A stretch of DNA of 64,000 bases from Pedobacter cryoconitis (GTDB lineage Bacteria > Bacteroidota > Bacteroidia > Sphingobacteriales > Sphingobacteriaceae): assembly GCF_014207135.1 (NCBI RefSeq), contig NZ_JACHCC010000003.1, positions 284,701 to 348,700 of the forward strand, in the 5' to 3' direction. Below are positions 8,242 through 16,256 of the stretch, piece by piece; the stretch's first letter is position 1, and each line of letters begins with the position of its first letter. A model generated the notes under the pieces. The model saw only the letters and a list, made by a program, of their open reading frames with translations, had not been told where the DNA came from and made no database searches. Position numbers and translations under genes: made by a program.

Positions 8242-8720
8242 TGACAGACCGCCCACTTTTTTCAGCAGAAATCAACGAAATAATCGGCCATCCGCCACAC
8301 TGGGTCAACCGGGTCGGTGGCACATTCCTGCTATTGATTATAGCTGGTTTTGTACTGGTATCTGCAGTGCTTGTAGTACCTAAGCAACATATTTTGCCTG
8401 TTGTATTATATGGTCAGGCTAAACACGAATATCTGGTCAAAGGTACGATAGATGCAGGTCAGCTTGGAAACCTGAAAAAAGCTAAAAACCTGCAAATTGA
8501 AATTCCGTTGGACAATGACATCCAGGATAGGATCAATTTAACCGGAACATTGCAAAACATCATTCCGCCTATAAAAAACGGGAAGATTTCTTATGTGGTC
8601 AGATTAAATGAGGCTTCCGCAAAAATACTAGCTGGCAAATTACCCGAAATTGAATCTATTGCCGGAAAAATTATTGTAGAAGGTGAACGCAAGACCTTAA
8701 TGAAATCAATGCTGCAATGA
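8238..8720 (+). CDS. Short HlyD-like inner-membrane anchor protein lacking the stalk
   Basis: The 160-residue protein has an N-terminal amphipathic segment (EINEIIGHPPHWVNRVGG) and one transmembrane helix (about 28-47), the same opening as Bacteroidota HlyD-family adaptor proteins. The rest is a small beta-rich domain ending in a GKIIVEGERKTLMKSML-like tail, which resembles the very C-terminus of HlyD proteins. The central coiled-coil hairpin and lipoyl domains, normally about 200 residues, are absent. It overlaps the LanB stop by 4 bp (ATGA). It probably works with the C39 exporter downstream. The HlyD relationship is a reading by eye, so the function is inferred. Confidence 0.65.
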   Translation: MMTDRPLFSAEINEIIGHPPHWVNRVGGTFLLLIIAGFVLVSAVLVVPKQHILPVVLYGQAKHEYLVKGTIDAGQLGNLKKAKNLQIEIPLDNDIQDRINLTGTLQNIIPPIKNGKISYVVRLNEASAKILAGKLPEIESIAGKIIVEGERKTLMKSMLQ

Positions 8721-8721
8721 T

Positions 8722-9432
8722 TTAGTCAGGATTGAGACCAAATTGTTTCATCAGGGCTTCCTTGTAAAGTTTGCCAATAGGGATTTTTTCCTTCAGTGTA
8801 TATAAGTCAATCTCATTTCCATTAAATGATTTGATTTCGTCTTTTTTGATAATGAAGGATTTTTGTATACGGATAAATTTATCTTCCGGTAACTGGTCTT
8901 CTATGCGTTTCATGGTCAGGTGCGTGACGATCGTTCTGTCTTTGAGGACCAGTTTTACATAATCCTTCATTCCTTCCACATAGCAAATTTCATCAAACAT
9001 GACACGATGTAATTTATGTCCGTCTTTCACAAAAAGATGCTGGTTTTTGGGCACATCAACTACTTTGGCTTTCTGAAAAATTACCTTGGAAGCTTTGTTA
9101 ACCGATCTTAGGAATCTTTCGAAAGGGAATGGCTTAACTATGTAATCCAGTGCATCGAGATCAAAGCCGTCAACTGCATAATTGGGATAGGCTGAAATGA
9201 AGATTACATAAGGCGGGTGTTGCAGAGACCTGATGAACTCAATTCCATTTACTTCGGGCATATGAATATCAGAGAATAACAGGTCTATAGTGTCATTCTG
9301 CATATGTTCCAGCGCGTCGAAAACATGTTTACAGCTGGCTACAAGTTCAAGTGTCGGGATTTTGCTGATATAATCCTCGATGGTCTCTCTGGCAAGAGGC
9401 TCATCGTCAATAATTAGGCATTTGATGGTCAT
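8722..9432 (-). CDS. LytTR-family response regulator
   Basis: This 236-residue regulator has a receiver domain with the acidic pocket IIDDEP (8-12), phospho-acceptor Asp55 (LLFSDIHMP) and switch Lys in YIVKPFPF. A C-terminal LytTR DNA-binding domain begins about residue 130 (HKLHRVMFDEICYVEG, then KDYVKLVL). It is encoded 65 bp downstream of the LytS-type kinase on the same strand, so the two form a two-component pair. It lies antisense within the lanthipeptide locus and is the likely transcriptional switch for it (inference). Confidence 0.92.
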   Translation of the reverse strand: MTIKCLIIDDEPLARETIEDYISKIPTLELVASCKHVFDALEHMQNDTIDLLFSDIHMPEVNGIEFIRSLQHPPYVIFISAYPNYAVDGFDLDALDYIVKPFPFERFLRSVNKASKVIFQKAKVVDVPKNQHLFVKDGHKLHRVMFDEICYVEGMKDYVKLVLKDRTIVTHLTMKRIEDQLPEDKFIRIQKSFIIKKDEIKSFNGNEIDLYTLKEKIPIGKLYKEALMKQFGLNPD

Positions 9433-9469
9433 TTTAATCTTTGAGAGTTTGATTTAACAGTACAATATA

Positions 9470-9491
9470 TGGTATTATGATCATAATACCA
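9470..9491. promoter_or_regulatory. Perfect 22-bp palindrome between kinase and regulator genes
   Basis: The half-site TGGTATTATGA is followed immediately by its exact reverse complement, with no spacer. It sits in the 65-bp gap between the kinase stop and the regulator start. It could be a dimeric protein-binding site or an RNA hairpin that adjusts regulator expression. A T-run typical of a terminator is not seen on the transcribed strand. Confidence 0.5.
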
Positions 9492-9497
9492 ATAGGA

Positions 9498-10601
9498 TCA
9501 ACTTAAAGGTAACTGAAGATTTACTTTGTAAATTCCATTTTCAATCTGATTAGTTAATTTGTATTTACCAGCATAATGGATGTTCAGTCTTTTTTTGACA
9601 TTAGCGACACCAACCCCTCCGAAATCTTCAGAAGGATGGACGTTGCATACACTGTTATTTACATTGAAGTGCAGATAATTGTCCACAGTCCGGATAGATA
9701 TCTCTACCCAGGATGATTCAACTGTAGCATCAATACCATGTTTAAACGCATTCTCAATAAATGGGAAAAGGATCAGGGGAACAATCATCATACGCTCAAA
9801 GTCTTCCTGAAAATCAGTTTTGATACTTACATCATTTCCGTACCTGATGCGTTCCAGTTCGAGATAATCATTGATGAATTCCACTTCCCTGGACAATAAT
9901 ATCCGGTCGACATTAGACTCATATAAAGTATACCTCATCAGATCTGCAAAGTGCAGAACCATTGGCCCGGTCTTAGGGTCCTGCTTATTGACCATTCTGT
10001 AAATATTATTCATGGTATTAAATAAGAAATGGGGGTTTATCTGGGCTTTCAGAAAATTGATCTCCAGGTTCAGATTGTCCCTTTCCAGACTGATCCGCTT
10101 ATTACTCTGATCTGCAATTAACTTGATGAGTTTGAGAGCCAGAGGAGGGGCGATCAGGTAAAGAAAGTCAAGGAAATAGAAAGATACTGCCCACCAACTC
10201 AGAATACCCGTTATACCATGACTTAATATGGTCATTACATAAGAATGCAGTCTGGGCGTCTGGTTGAAGTTTGAATCGATAATAAGACAAAGGAAATAGG
10301 TTAAACTTCCGTACAGTACATAACATAGCAGACCCGAGATGACGGTTAGTATAATCTTGCCTTTGAACAACAAATTGGGGAGTACATAATAAGATACGGC
10401 ATAAAAAATAGTCATTACACTGGCCAGGTCTTTTATGACGAACATCCAGCCTAATTTTTTATCAAATCTGTTGTATCCGTTAAAGTATAAAATGGACAAA
10501 AAAGTCCACATCAGGAGGTGTAATACGACTTTTGTACGGGTAGAATGCGTTTTATTCCAGTCTATTTTTGTGATTCCGGAAAGATAGTTTTTTAGCCTCA
10601 T
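9498..10601 (-). CDS. LytS-type sensor histidine kinase
   Basis: The 367-residue membrane kinase has four predicted transmembrane helices (about 26-43, 58-77, 83-109 and 120-150). A short linker leads to the His_kinase domain with His191 in QINPHFLFNTMNNI. The ATP-binding domain carries FIENAFKHG and GGVGVANVKKRL. There is no large periplasmic sensor, so the signal is probably sensed within the membrane, as for bacteriocin-linked quorum kinases. Its partner regulator is encoded directly downstream. The gene starts 147 bp from the divergent exporter gene. Confidence 0.9.
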   Translation of the reverse strand: MRLKNYLSGITKIDWNKTHSTRTKVVLHLLMWTFLSILYFNGYNRFDKKLGWMFVIKDLASVMTIFYAVSYYVLPNLLFKGKIILTVISGLLCYVLYGSLTYFLCLIIDSNFNQTPRLHSYVMTILSHGITGILSWWAVSFYFLDFLYLIAPPLALKLIKLIADQSNKRISLERDNLNLEINFLKAQINPHFLFNTMNNIYRMVNKQDPKTGPMVLHFADLMRYTLYESNVDRILLSREVEFINDYLELERIRYGNDVSIKTDFQEDFERMMIVPLILFPFIENAFKHGIDATVESSWVEISIRTVDNYLHFNVNNSVCNVHPSEDFGGVGVANVKKRLNIHYAGKYKLTNQIENGIYKVNLQLPLS

Positions 10602-10748
10602 TGCAGCGTTAATTGCTTTTGGTCATTAAAAGTAATGGGTTGGTCGAATTTAATTCTGTAGGCCTAAAGTACTCCTTTTATTTGTAATACAAATGATGAT
10701 TTCGAGTCATCTTAATATGGTAACTATAAAACTTTAACTATAGAAATA

Positions 10749-12959
10749 ATGATGAACCAAGTAAAAGCACTGCGTTTCCCTCACTATAAGCAGCATGATA
10801 TGATGGACTGCGGACCAACGTGTTTAAAGATTATCAGCAAATTTTATGGGAAATTTTTTGATCTGGAAAAGATACGTGGTTTAAGTCAGATAGGTAAAAC
10901 GGGGGTATCCTTATTAGGCATAAGCAAGGCGGCCGAGAATTTAGGTTTACATACTGTAGGTGGTAATATGACCTATGAGAAATTACAAGTCAGGCCCGTG
11001 CTGCCCTGTATTGTTCACTGGCGGAAAAATCATTTTGTAGTATTATATAAAATGAACGAGAAAAAGGTATATATCTCAGATCCGGGTAGCGGTCTCCAGT
11101 CTTATACCAAAGAAGAGTTTCTAAACAACTGGGCTTATACGAAAATACAAAATGAGCCCGCAGGTATCGTATTGCTGGTTAAACCGACAACTACTTTTTA
11201 TGATCAGGAAGAAGATCAGAAAGTGGCGGTAAATGGTATCGGCTATTTACTGAAGCATCTGATGCAATATAAATCTCTAATCAGGCAATTGTTTGCCGGA
11301 TTACTTGCCGGGGCACTTATCCAGCTTATTCTCCCGTTTTTGACCAAAGCCCTGGTCGATATGGGGGTAAAGGGTCAGAACCTGAATATTATTTATGCAA
11401 TCCTGCTGGGACAGTTATTTATTGTAATGGGACAAACCTCTGTTGAATTTATAAGAGGCTGGATTGTATTGCATATTACATCGAGGGTCAATGTGGAGGT
11501 ATTGTCTTCATTTCTTCATAAACTTTTCCGTTTACCACTGACCTTTTTTGATAGTAAGCTAAACGGTGATATTCTGCAGAGGATCGAAGATCATAAGCGG
11601 ATTGAGAACCTTTTGAGCGGCGCTTCATTGAACACGCTTTTCTCGGCTGTTACATTTATAGTGTTCAGCATTGTCTTATTTGCCTATAACCCGGTGATAT
11701 GTGCTGTGTTTATAGGAGGTAGCATATTGTATTTCGCCTGGCTTTCACTTTTCCTGGCAAAAAGGGAGAAACTTGATTTTAAAAGATTTGAAATTACTTC
11801 TCAGAACAGGTCTAAGACCATGGAGCTGCTGAATGGGATTTGTGAAATTAAAATCAATAACTGCGGTACACAGAAAATCTGGGAATGGGAAGAGCTTCAG
11901 GCCAGATTATTCAGATTTAACATCCAGACTTTATCATTAAGTCAGTATCAGCAGATCGGCTCGGCATTTATTAATCAGGCAAAAAACATATTTATTCTTT
12001 TCCTGGCAGCCAGGCTGGTCATTAAGAATGAAATGACCCTGGGAGATATGATGGCTATACAGTTTATCGTAGGACAAATGAATAACCCGATTGCACAGAT
12101 GGCGACGTTTATTCAGACTTACCAGGAGGCAAAGATCAGTATGGAACGTTTGGGACAGATACAGGTTTTAGAGGAAGAGGAGGATCCCCGTTACAGTTAT
12201 ATTAACGCATTACCTGAAGACAGGAGCCTGCTTTTCAAAGATGTAAGTTTTGTTTATCCGGGTGCTGGTAATAAGGTCACTATTAATCATCTGAATTTAA
12301 CGATCCAATCAGGCAAGACCACGGCGATTGTAGGGGCGAGCGGAAGTGGAAAAACTACGTTGCTGAAGTTAATGCTGCGGATCTGTAAACCAACTGAAGG
12401 GGAGATCATCATGGAGAATAATTCATTTGAGAATCTGAGCCCGGATTTCTGGAGACAACACTGCGGGGTTGTTTTGCAGGACGGTTATATATTCTCAGAT
12501 ACGATAGCCAATAATATTGCGCTCAATAAGGAGAATCTGAGTGTGGAAAGTCTGCAAAGGGCTATTCATATTGCAAACCTCCAGGATTATATCGCCAGCC
12601 AGCCTCTCGGATTTCAGACTAAGATAGGTGATGATGGAAAAGGGATCAGCGGTGGACAGCGGCAGCGGATACTAATTGCGCGTATGGTCTATAAGAATCC
12701 TGAGTATATTTTTCTGGATGAAGCGACAAGTGCATTAGATGCTTCTAACGAGAAGATCATTATAGAGCGGTTGAATACATTCTTACAAGGTAAAACAGTT
12801 GTAATTGTAGCTCACCGTCTAAGTACGGTGAAAAATGCAGATCATATTATTGTATTGGATAATGGAGCAGTAGCCGAGCAGGGTACTCATGTTGCTCTGG
12901 TTAACCAAAAGGGGTATTACTATAAATTAATTAAGAATCAGTTGGAACTAGGAAATTAA
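10749..12959 (+). CDS. Peptidase-containing ABC exporter (C39 domain, bacteriocin type)
   Basis: This 736-residue exporter both cleaves and secretes GG-leader peptides. The N-terminal C39 cysteine peptidase has Gln15 and nucleophile Cys21 (QHDMMDCGPTC), the His in NHFVVLY and the Asp in ISDPGSG. Residues about 170-450 form six transmembrane helices. The nucleotide-binding domain has Walker A GASGSGKTT (about 527-535), signature ISGGQRQR and Walker B IFLDEATSALD. The natural substrates are the GG precursors at 2-922. ATG codons at 10749 and 10752 are both possible starts. No separate TolC-like gene is present in the window. Confidence 0.95.
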   Translation: MMNQVKALRFPHYKQHDMMDCGPTCLKIISKFYGKFFDLEKIRGLSQIGKTGVSLLGISKAAENLGLHTVGGNMTYEKLQVRPVLPCIVHWRKNHFVVLYKMNEKKVYISDPGSGLQSYTKEEFLNNWAYTKIQNEPAGIVLLVKPTTTFYDQEEDQKVAVNGIGYLLKHLMQYKSLIRQLFAGLLAGALIQLILPFLTKALVDMGVKGQNLNIIYAILLGQLFIVMGQTSVEFIRGWIVLHITSRVNVEVLSSFLHKLFRLPLTFFDSKLNGDILQRIEDHKRIENLLSGASLNTLFSAVTFIVFSIVLFAYNPVICAVFIGGSILYFAWLSLFLAKREKLDFKRFEITSQNRSKTMELLNGICEIKINNCGTQKIWEWEELQARLFRFNIQTLSLSQYQQIGSAFINQAKNIFILFLAARLVIKNEMTLGDMMAIQFIVGQMNNPIAQMATFIQTYQEAKISMERLGQIQVLEEEEDPRYSYINALPEDRSLLFKDVSFVYPGAGNKVTINHLNLTIQSGKTTAIVGASGSGKTTLLKLMLRICKPTEGEIIMENNSFENLSPDFWRQHCGVVLQDGYIFSDTIANNIALNKENLSVESLQRAIHIANLQDYIASQPLGFQTKIGDDGKGISGGQRQRILIARMVYKNPEYIFLDEATSALDASNEKIIIERLNTFLQGKTVVIVAHRLSTVKNADHIIVLDNGAVAEQGTHVALVNQKGYYYKLIKNQLELGN

Positions 12960-12964
12960 TAATT

Positions 12965-13990
12965 ATGGAAACATTAAATGATTTTATCGGCTTTTTGACA
13001 AACACCAGCCCTGATAATGATGCTGCTAACCAGACATCCAGGGAGTTTAATGGAATATTCAGCTTTTTGCTGGGACAACAGGACAAGGAGAATAGCTCCG
13101 GTTCGCAGACACACCGGTCAATTGATATTTATCTGAATGCAGTTATTGCCTGTAGAAAGGATGATTTTGCAACCTCAGAACGTCTACTGGATGAGGCGGA
13201 TACGCTTCTGGACAATTTACCTGAACAGCAGGTACTGCCCAGATTGTTTAAACTGTCCGCCTGGGGAAACTATTATTATAAAGTTGGACGCTGGGAAGAA
13301 GCTATAGCTTTATTAAAAAAAGGACTCTATATAAGTGCTGAATTAGAAAGAAACGGATATCCGATCTTAATATTCAGAAGAATTGAACAGATCCAGAATA
13401 TTGCCAGGATCTATCATAAAATGGGCGATCTGGAATCGGCAGCCGATTTATTAAAGAATGCTATTGTTTTCCTCTATTCCGGTAAAGCGGAGGGATTGAT
13501 TATTGAAGACTGGGATTACAAACTGGTACAGGATGTACGTATGGTGCAGGAAAATACCCTGGATAGTGTATTCAATCAGCTTGTAGCGTTGAATACCGTT
13601 TTAATGTATGATCCGAAATTCAATAATGAATATTTTTATTCCCGTTATTTTAAACTCTTTTTAGCGGAGATGCCGGCTGATGTTTACAACAGGGTTATCT
13701 TATATAACTGGATGTTTGTTAAATCATCTTATTTTAATGAAGGGGAAGCAGCCTATTTTGATAATCTTAAATCCTTTTTTGGAGATAATGAAGTATCCTC
13801 CTATTACGATAGCCTGAAAATAAACCTGCTGGAGGAAGTGGCCAAAGGGATAAATACCGACTTTAAAGAGAATGATTCAGCAACCATTGCAAAGCTTCAG
13901 GATTATGCAGGAAAGTATCTGAAAGATGCTTTTGGGAAATCAGCTAAAATAGCCTTTGCACGTACTATATTATTAAAGGCTGCGGTTTAG
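12965..13990 (+). CDS. Helical-repeat (TPR-like) protein of the lanthipeptide locus
   Basis: The 341-residue soluble protein has no signal peptide or membrane segment. The middle (about 45-170) shows TPR-like helical pairs, such as AVIACRKDDFATSERLLDEAD, WEEAIALLKKGL and ARIYHKMGDLESAADLLKNA. It follows the exporter stop by only 5 bp and is therefore co-transcribed. The specific family is not recognised. A scaffold, peptide-binding or immunity role is possible, and none is shown by the sequence. Confidence 0.75.
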   Translation: METLNDFIGFLTNTSPDNDAANQTSREFNGIFSFLLGQQDKENSSGSQTHRSIDIYLNAVIACRKDDFATSERLLDEADTLLDNLPEQQVLPRLFKLSAWGNYYYKVGRWEEAIALLKKGLYISAELERNGYPILIFRRIEQIQNIARIYHKMGDLESAADLLKNAIVFLYSGKAEGLIIEDWDYKLVQDVRMVQENTLDSVFNQLVALNTVLMYDPKFNNEYFYSRYFKLFLAEMPADVYNRVILYNWMFVKSSYFNEGEAAYFDNLKSFFGDNEVSSYYDSLKINLLEEVAKGINTDFKENDSATIAKLQDYAGKYLKDAFGKSAKIAFARTILLKAAV

Positions 13991-14362
13991 CAGTCTTTAA
14001 TAATTATCCGCTTTCTGAATGAAATGTCATGACAATTTCATCAGATCCCGGCTATCCACATTATCCACATCTTATTCTTAGCTTCAGGAACTGGCGCTAA
14101 CTGATTGATAACTTTAGCATTAATCGCATGTTAAATCACCCTGGAGTTTATTAACATGTCTTTAGTTAACAACACCTGTTGGTAACCCATACTTATCCAC
14201 ATTCTGGTCAAAAAAAATCGGCTAAATAATTGCTTTTTAGTGGCTTACTGCTGGGTATAAGTTTATGTTTTTTTGTTGGTAATTTTCTAGATCTTCGCAA
14301 TCCCAAAAAGGAAGGAAGCTTTTTTCAGGGCCATTAACATTACCAATAACAATAAAATAACT
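13991..14362. other. Candidate oriC / dnaA control region with DnaA boxes
   Basis: The 372-bp non-coding stretch before dnaA contains two exact DnaA boxes TTATCCACA (14061-14069 and 14193-14201) and one near-match CTATCCACA (14052-14060) directly abutting the first. It also has AT-rich stretches suitable for unwinding (around 14150-14170 and 14220-14240). All boxes lie on the plus strand. Position next to dnaA and box clustering fit either the replication origin or autoregulation of dnaA. Confidence 0.6.
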
Positions 14363-15799
14363 ATGCAGAATACTTGTACAACAGTGTGGAATAATTCACT
14401 TCAAACTATTAAAGCTAACATCCCAAATCAAAGTTATAAAACTTGGTTTGAACCGATCTCGGCATTAAAATTAGAAGGAAACGTTTTAACTGTACAGGTA
14501 CCAAGTTTGTTTTTTTATGAATGGCTGGAAGAGCACTATGTAGGTTTGTTACGCAAAACGGTAAAACAGGAATTAGGAGATGACGGACGTCTGGAATATA
14601 ACATCGTTGTAGATAATAAAACGTCAAAAAGTAATACGCCATATATAGCTGCCAGTATGCCTTCAAACAGCAATACGTCTACAGCTAAACAGCAGTCATT
14701 ACCAACACCGGCACCAATCAGCAAGGATCTTAGAAATCCTTTTGTGATTCCTGGTCTGAAAAAACTGAATGTTGATCCACAACTGAACTCTAATTATACT
14801 TTAGAGAACTACATTGAGGGAGACTGCAATCGTTTAGCACGCTCTGCGGGCTTCGCAGTGGCCGCAAAACCTGGAGCAACATCATTCAATCCTTTAATGA
14901 TTTATGGTGCGGTAGGATTGGGTAAAACCCACCTGGCTCAGGCAATCGGAAATGAGATCAAACGTACTTATCCAGATAAACTGGTTATTTTTGTATCCTG
15001 CGAAAAATTCTGTCAGCAGTTCGTGGAATCATTAAAAAATAATACAATCAATGATTTTGTGAACTTTTACCAGGCTATGGATGTGATCATTATGGATGAT
15101 ATTCACAATTTCGCCGGAAAAGAAAAAACTCAGGATATCTTCTTCCATATTTTCAATCACCTTCATCAGTCCGGAAAACAAATTATCATTACTTCAGATA
15201 AAGCACCTAAAGATTTATCTGGTCTGGAAGAGCGTTTGTTAAGCCGTTTCAAATGGGGACTTTCTGCAGATTTACAAATTCCTGATCTGGAAACAAGGAT
15301 TGCTATCCTGAGAAAGAAAATGGCTTCAGATGGTATTGATTTACCTGCAGAAGTAGTAGAATATGTAGCACATAATATTGATAACAACGTCCGTGAACTG
15401 GAAGGAGCAATGGTTTCATTACTGGCACAGGCAACATTAAATAAAAAAGAAATTGATCTGGCTTTGGCTAAATCAATGCTGAAGAACTTTATCAAGAATA
15501 CCTCCAAAGAAATTTCTATGGAATATATTCAGAAATTAGTTTGTGAATATTTTGAAGTAGCAGTTGACCTGGTAAAATCTCCGACACGCAAACGTGAAGT
15601 TGTACAAGCCAGACAGATTTCCATGTACCTGTCGAAAAGCCTGACCAAATCTTCATTGAAAAGTATAGGTGCATTTTATGGGGGCAGAGATCACTCGACG
15701 GTAATTTACGCCTGCCAAACGGTAGAAGACCTGATTGACAGTGATAAGAAATTCAAAGGATATGTAACCGATATCCAGAAGAAATTGAAAATGAGCTAA
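14363..15799 (+). CDS. dnaA: Chromosomal replication initiator protein DnaA
   Basis: The 478-residue AAA+ initiator binds DnaA boxes and opens the origin. Domain I is at the N-terminus (WNNSLQTIKANIPNQSYKTWF). A Ser/Thr/Pro-rich linker covers about 95-125. The AAA+ domain has Walker A GAVGLGKTH and Walker B VIIMDDIHNF. Domain IV is the helix-turn-helix with the signature GGRDHSTV. Length and motifs are canonical. It starts 372 bp after the lanthipeptide locus, with DnaA boxes in between. Confidence 0.99.
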   Translation: MQNTCTTVWNNSLQTIKANIPNQSYKTWFEPISALKLEGNVLTVQVPSLFFYEWLEEHYVGLLRKTVKQELGDDGRLEYNIVVDNKTSKSNTPYIAASMPSNSNTSTAKQQSLPTPAPISKDLRNPFVIPGLKKLNVDPQLNSNYTLENYIEGDCNRLARSAGFAVAAKPGATSFNPLMIYGAVGLGKTHLAQAIGNEIKRTYPDKLVIFVSCEKFCQQFVESLKNNTINDFVNFYQAMDVIIMDDIHNFAGKEKTQDIFFHIFNHLHQSGKQIIITSDKAPKDLSGLEERLLSRFKWGLSADLQIPDLETRIAILRKKMASDGIDLPAEVVEYVAHNIDNNVRELEGAMVSLLAQATLNKKEIDLALAKSMLKNFIKNTSKEISMEYIQKLVCEYFEVAVDLVKSPTRKREVVQARQISMYLSKSLTKSSLKSIGAFYGGRDHSTVIYACQTVEDLIDSDKKFKGYVTDIQKKLKMS

Positions 15800-15824
15800 T
15801 AATCCAAACCTATATAGCTTTACC

Positions 15825-16253
15825 ATGAATTTAAATGCAAACACTATAATAATCTCATTGATTGTTATACTTGCGATCCCTTACCTGGTAAGTGTGATCA
15901 GAAAAGTACAGAACCAAAACATTCCCTTCATCAAAGCCCTCAATCCTTTTTATACAAAGGAGATGAATGAGGCTGCGCAGCTAAAGCAAAGTTTGTCACC
16001 TGTCACCCGTGAAATTGAGACTCAGGAGTTAGCCAGATTTGTTAAACACTGGACAGCTAAATTTGAAAAAGGTACTTTTTCTGAAAAGGATGTACTGGAG
16101 CTGAATGCTAAAATTGAGGCTGGACGCGTGGACCAGGTTAATGGTATCCTGGCTTTACACCCTGAAGCAAGAAATCAGTTTGAAGCAATTAACGCCCGTC
16201 TGAATCCGAAAGAAGAAGTTGTTCTGAACAGCGAAACTGAGGTTCTGGTTTAA
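15825..16253 (+). CDS. Small membrane-anchored protein of unknown function
   Basis: The 142-residue protein has a single N-terminal transmembrane helix (about 6-24, ISLIVILAIPYLVSVI) followed by a charged, mostly helical cytoplasmic part. The family is not recognised. It starts 25 bp after dnaA on the same strand, so co-transcription is likely. It ends 3 bp from the convergent TPR sensor gene. Confidence 0.75.
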   Translation: MNLNANTIIISLIVILAIPYLVSVIRKVQNQNIPFIKALNPFYTKEMNEAAQLKQSLSPVTREIETQELARFVKHWTAKFEKGTFSEKDVLELNAKIEAGRVDQVNGILALHPEARNQFEAINARLNPKEEVVLNSETEVLV

Positions 16254-16256
16254 CCT

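Noticed and set aside
14363-15799. dnaA as part of the lanthipeptide operon
   Set aside because: A 372-bp non-coding region with DnaA boxes separates them, and dnaA is a core gene with its own control region.
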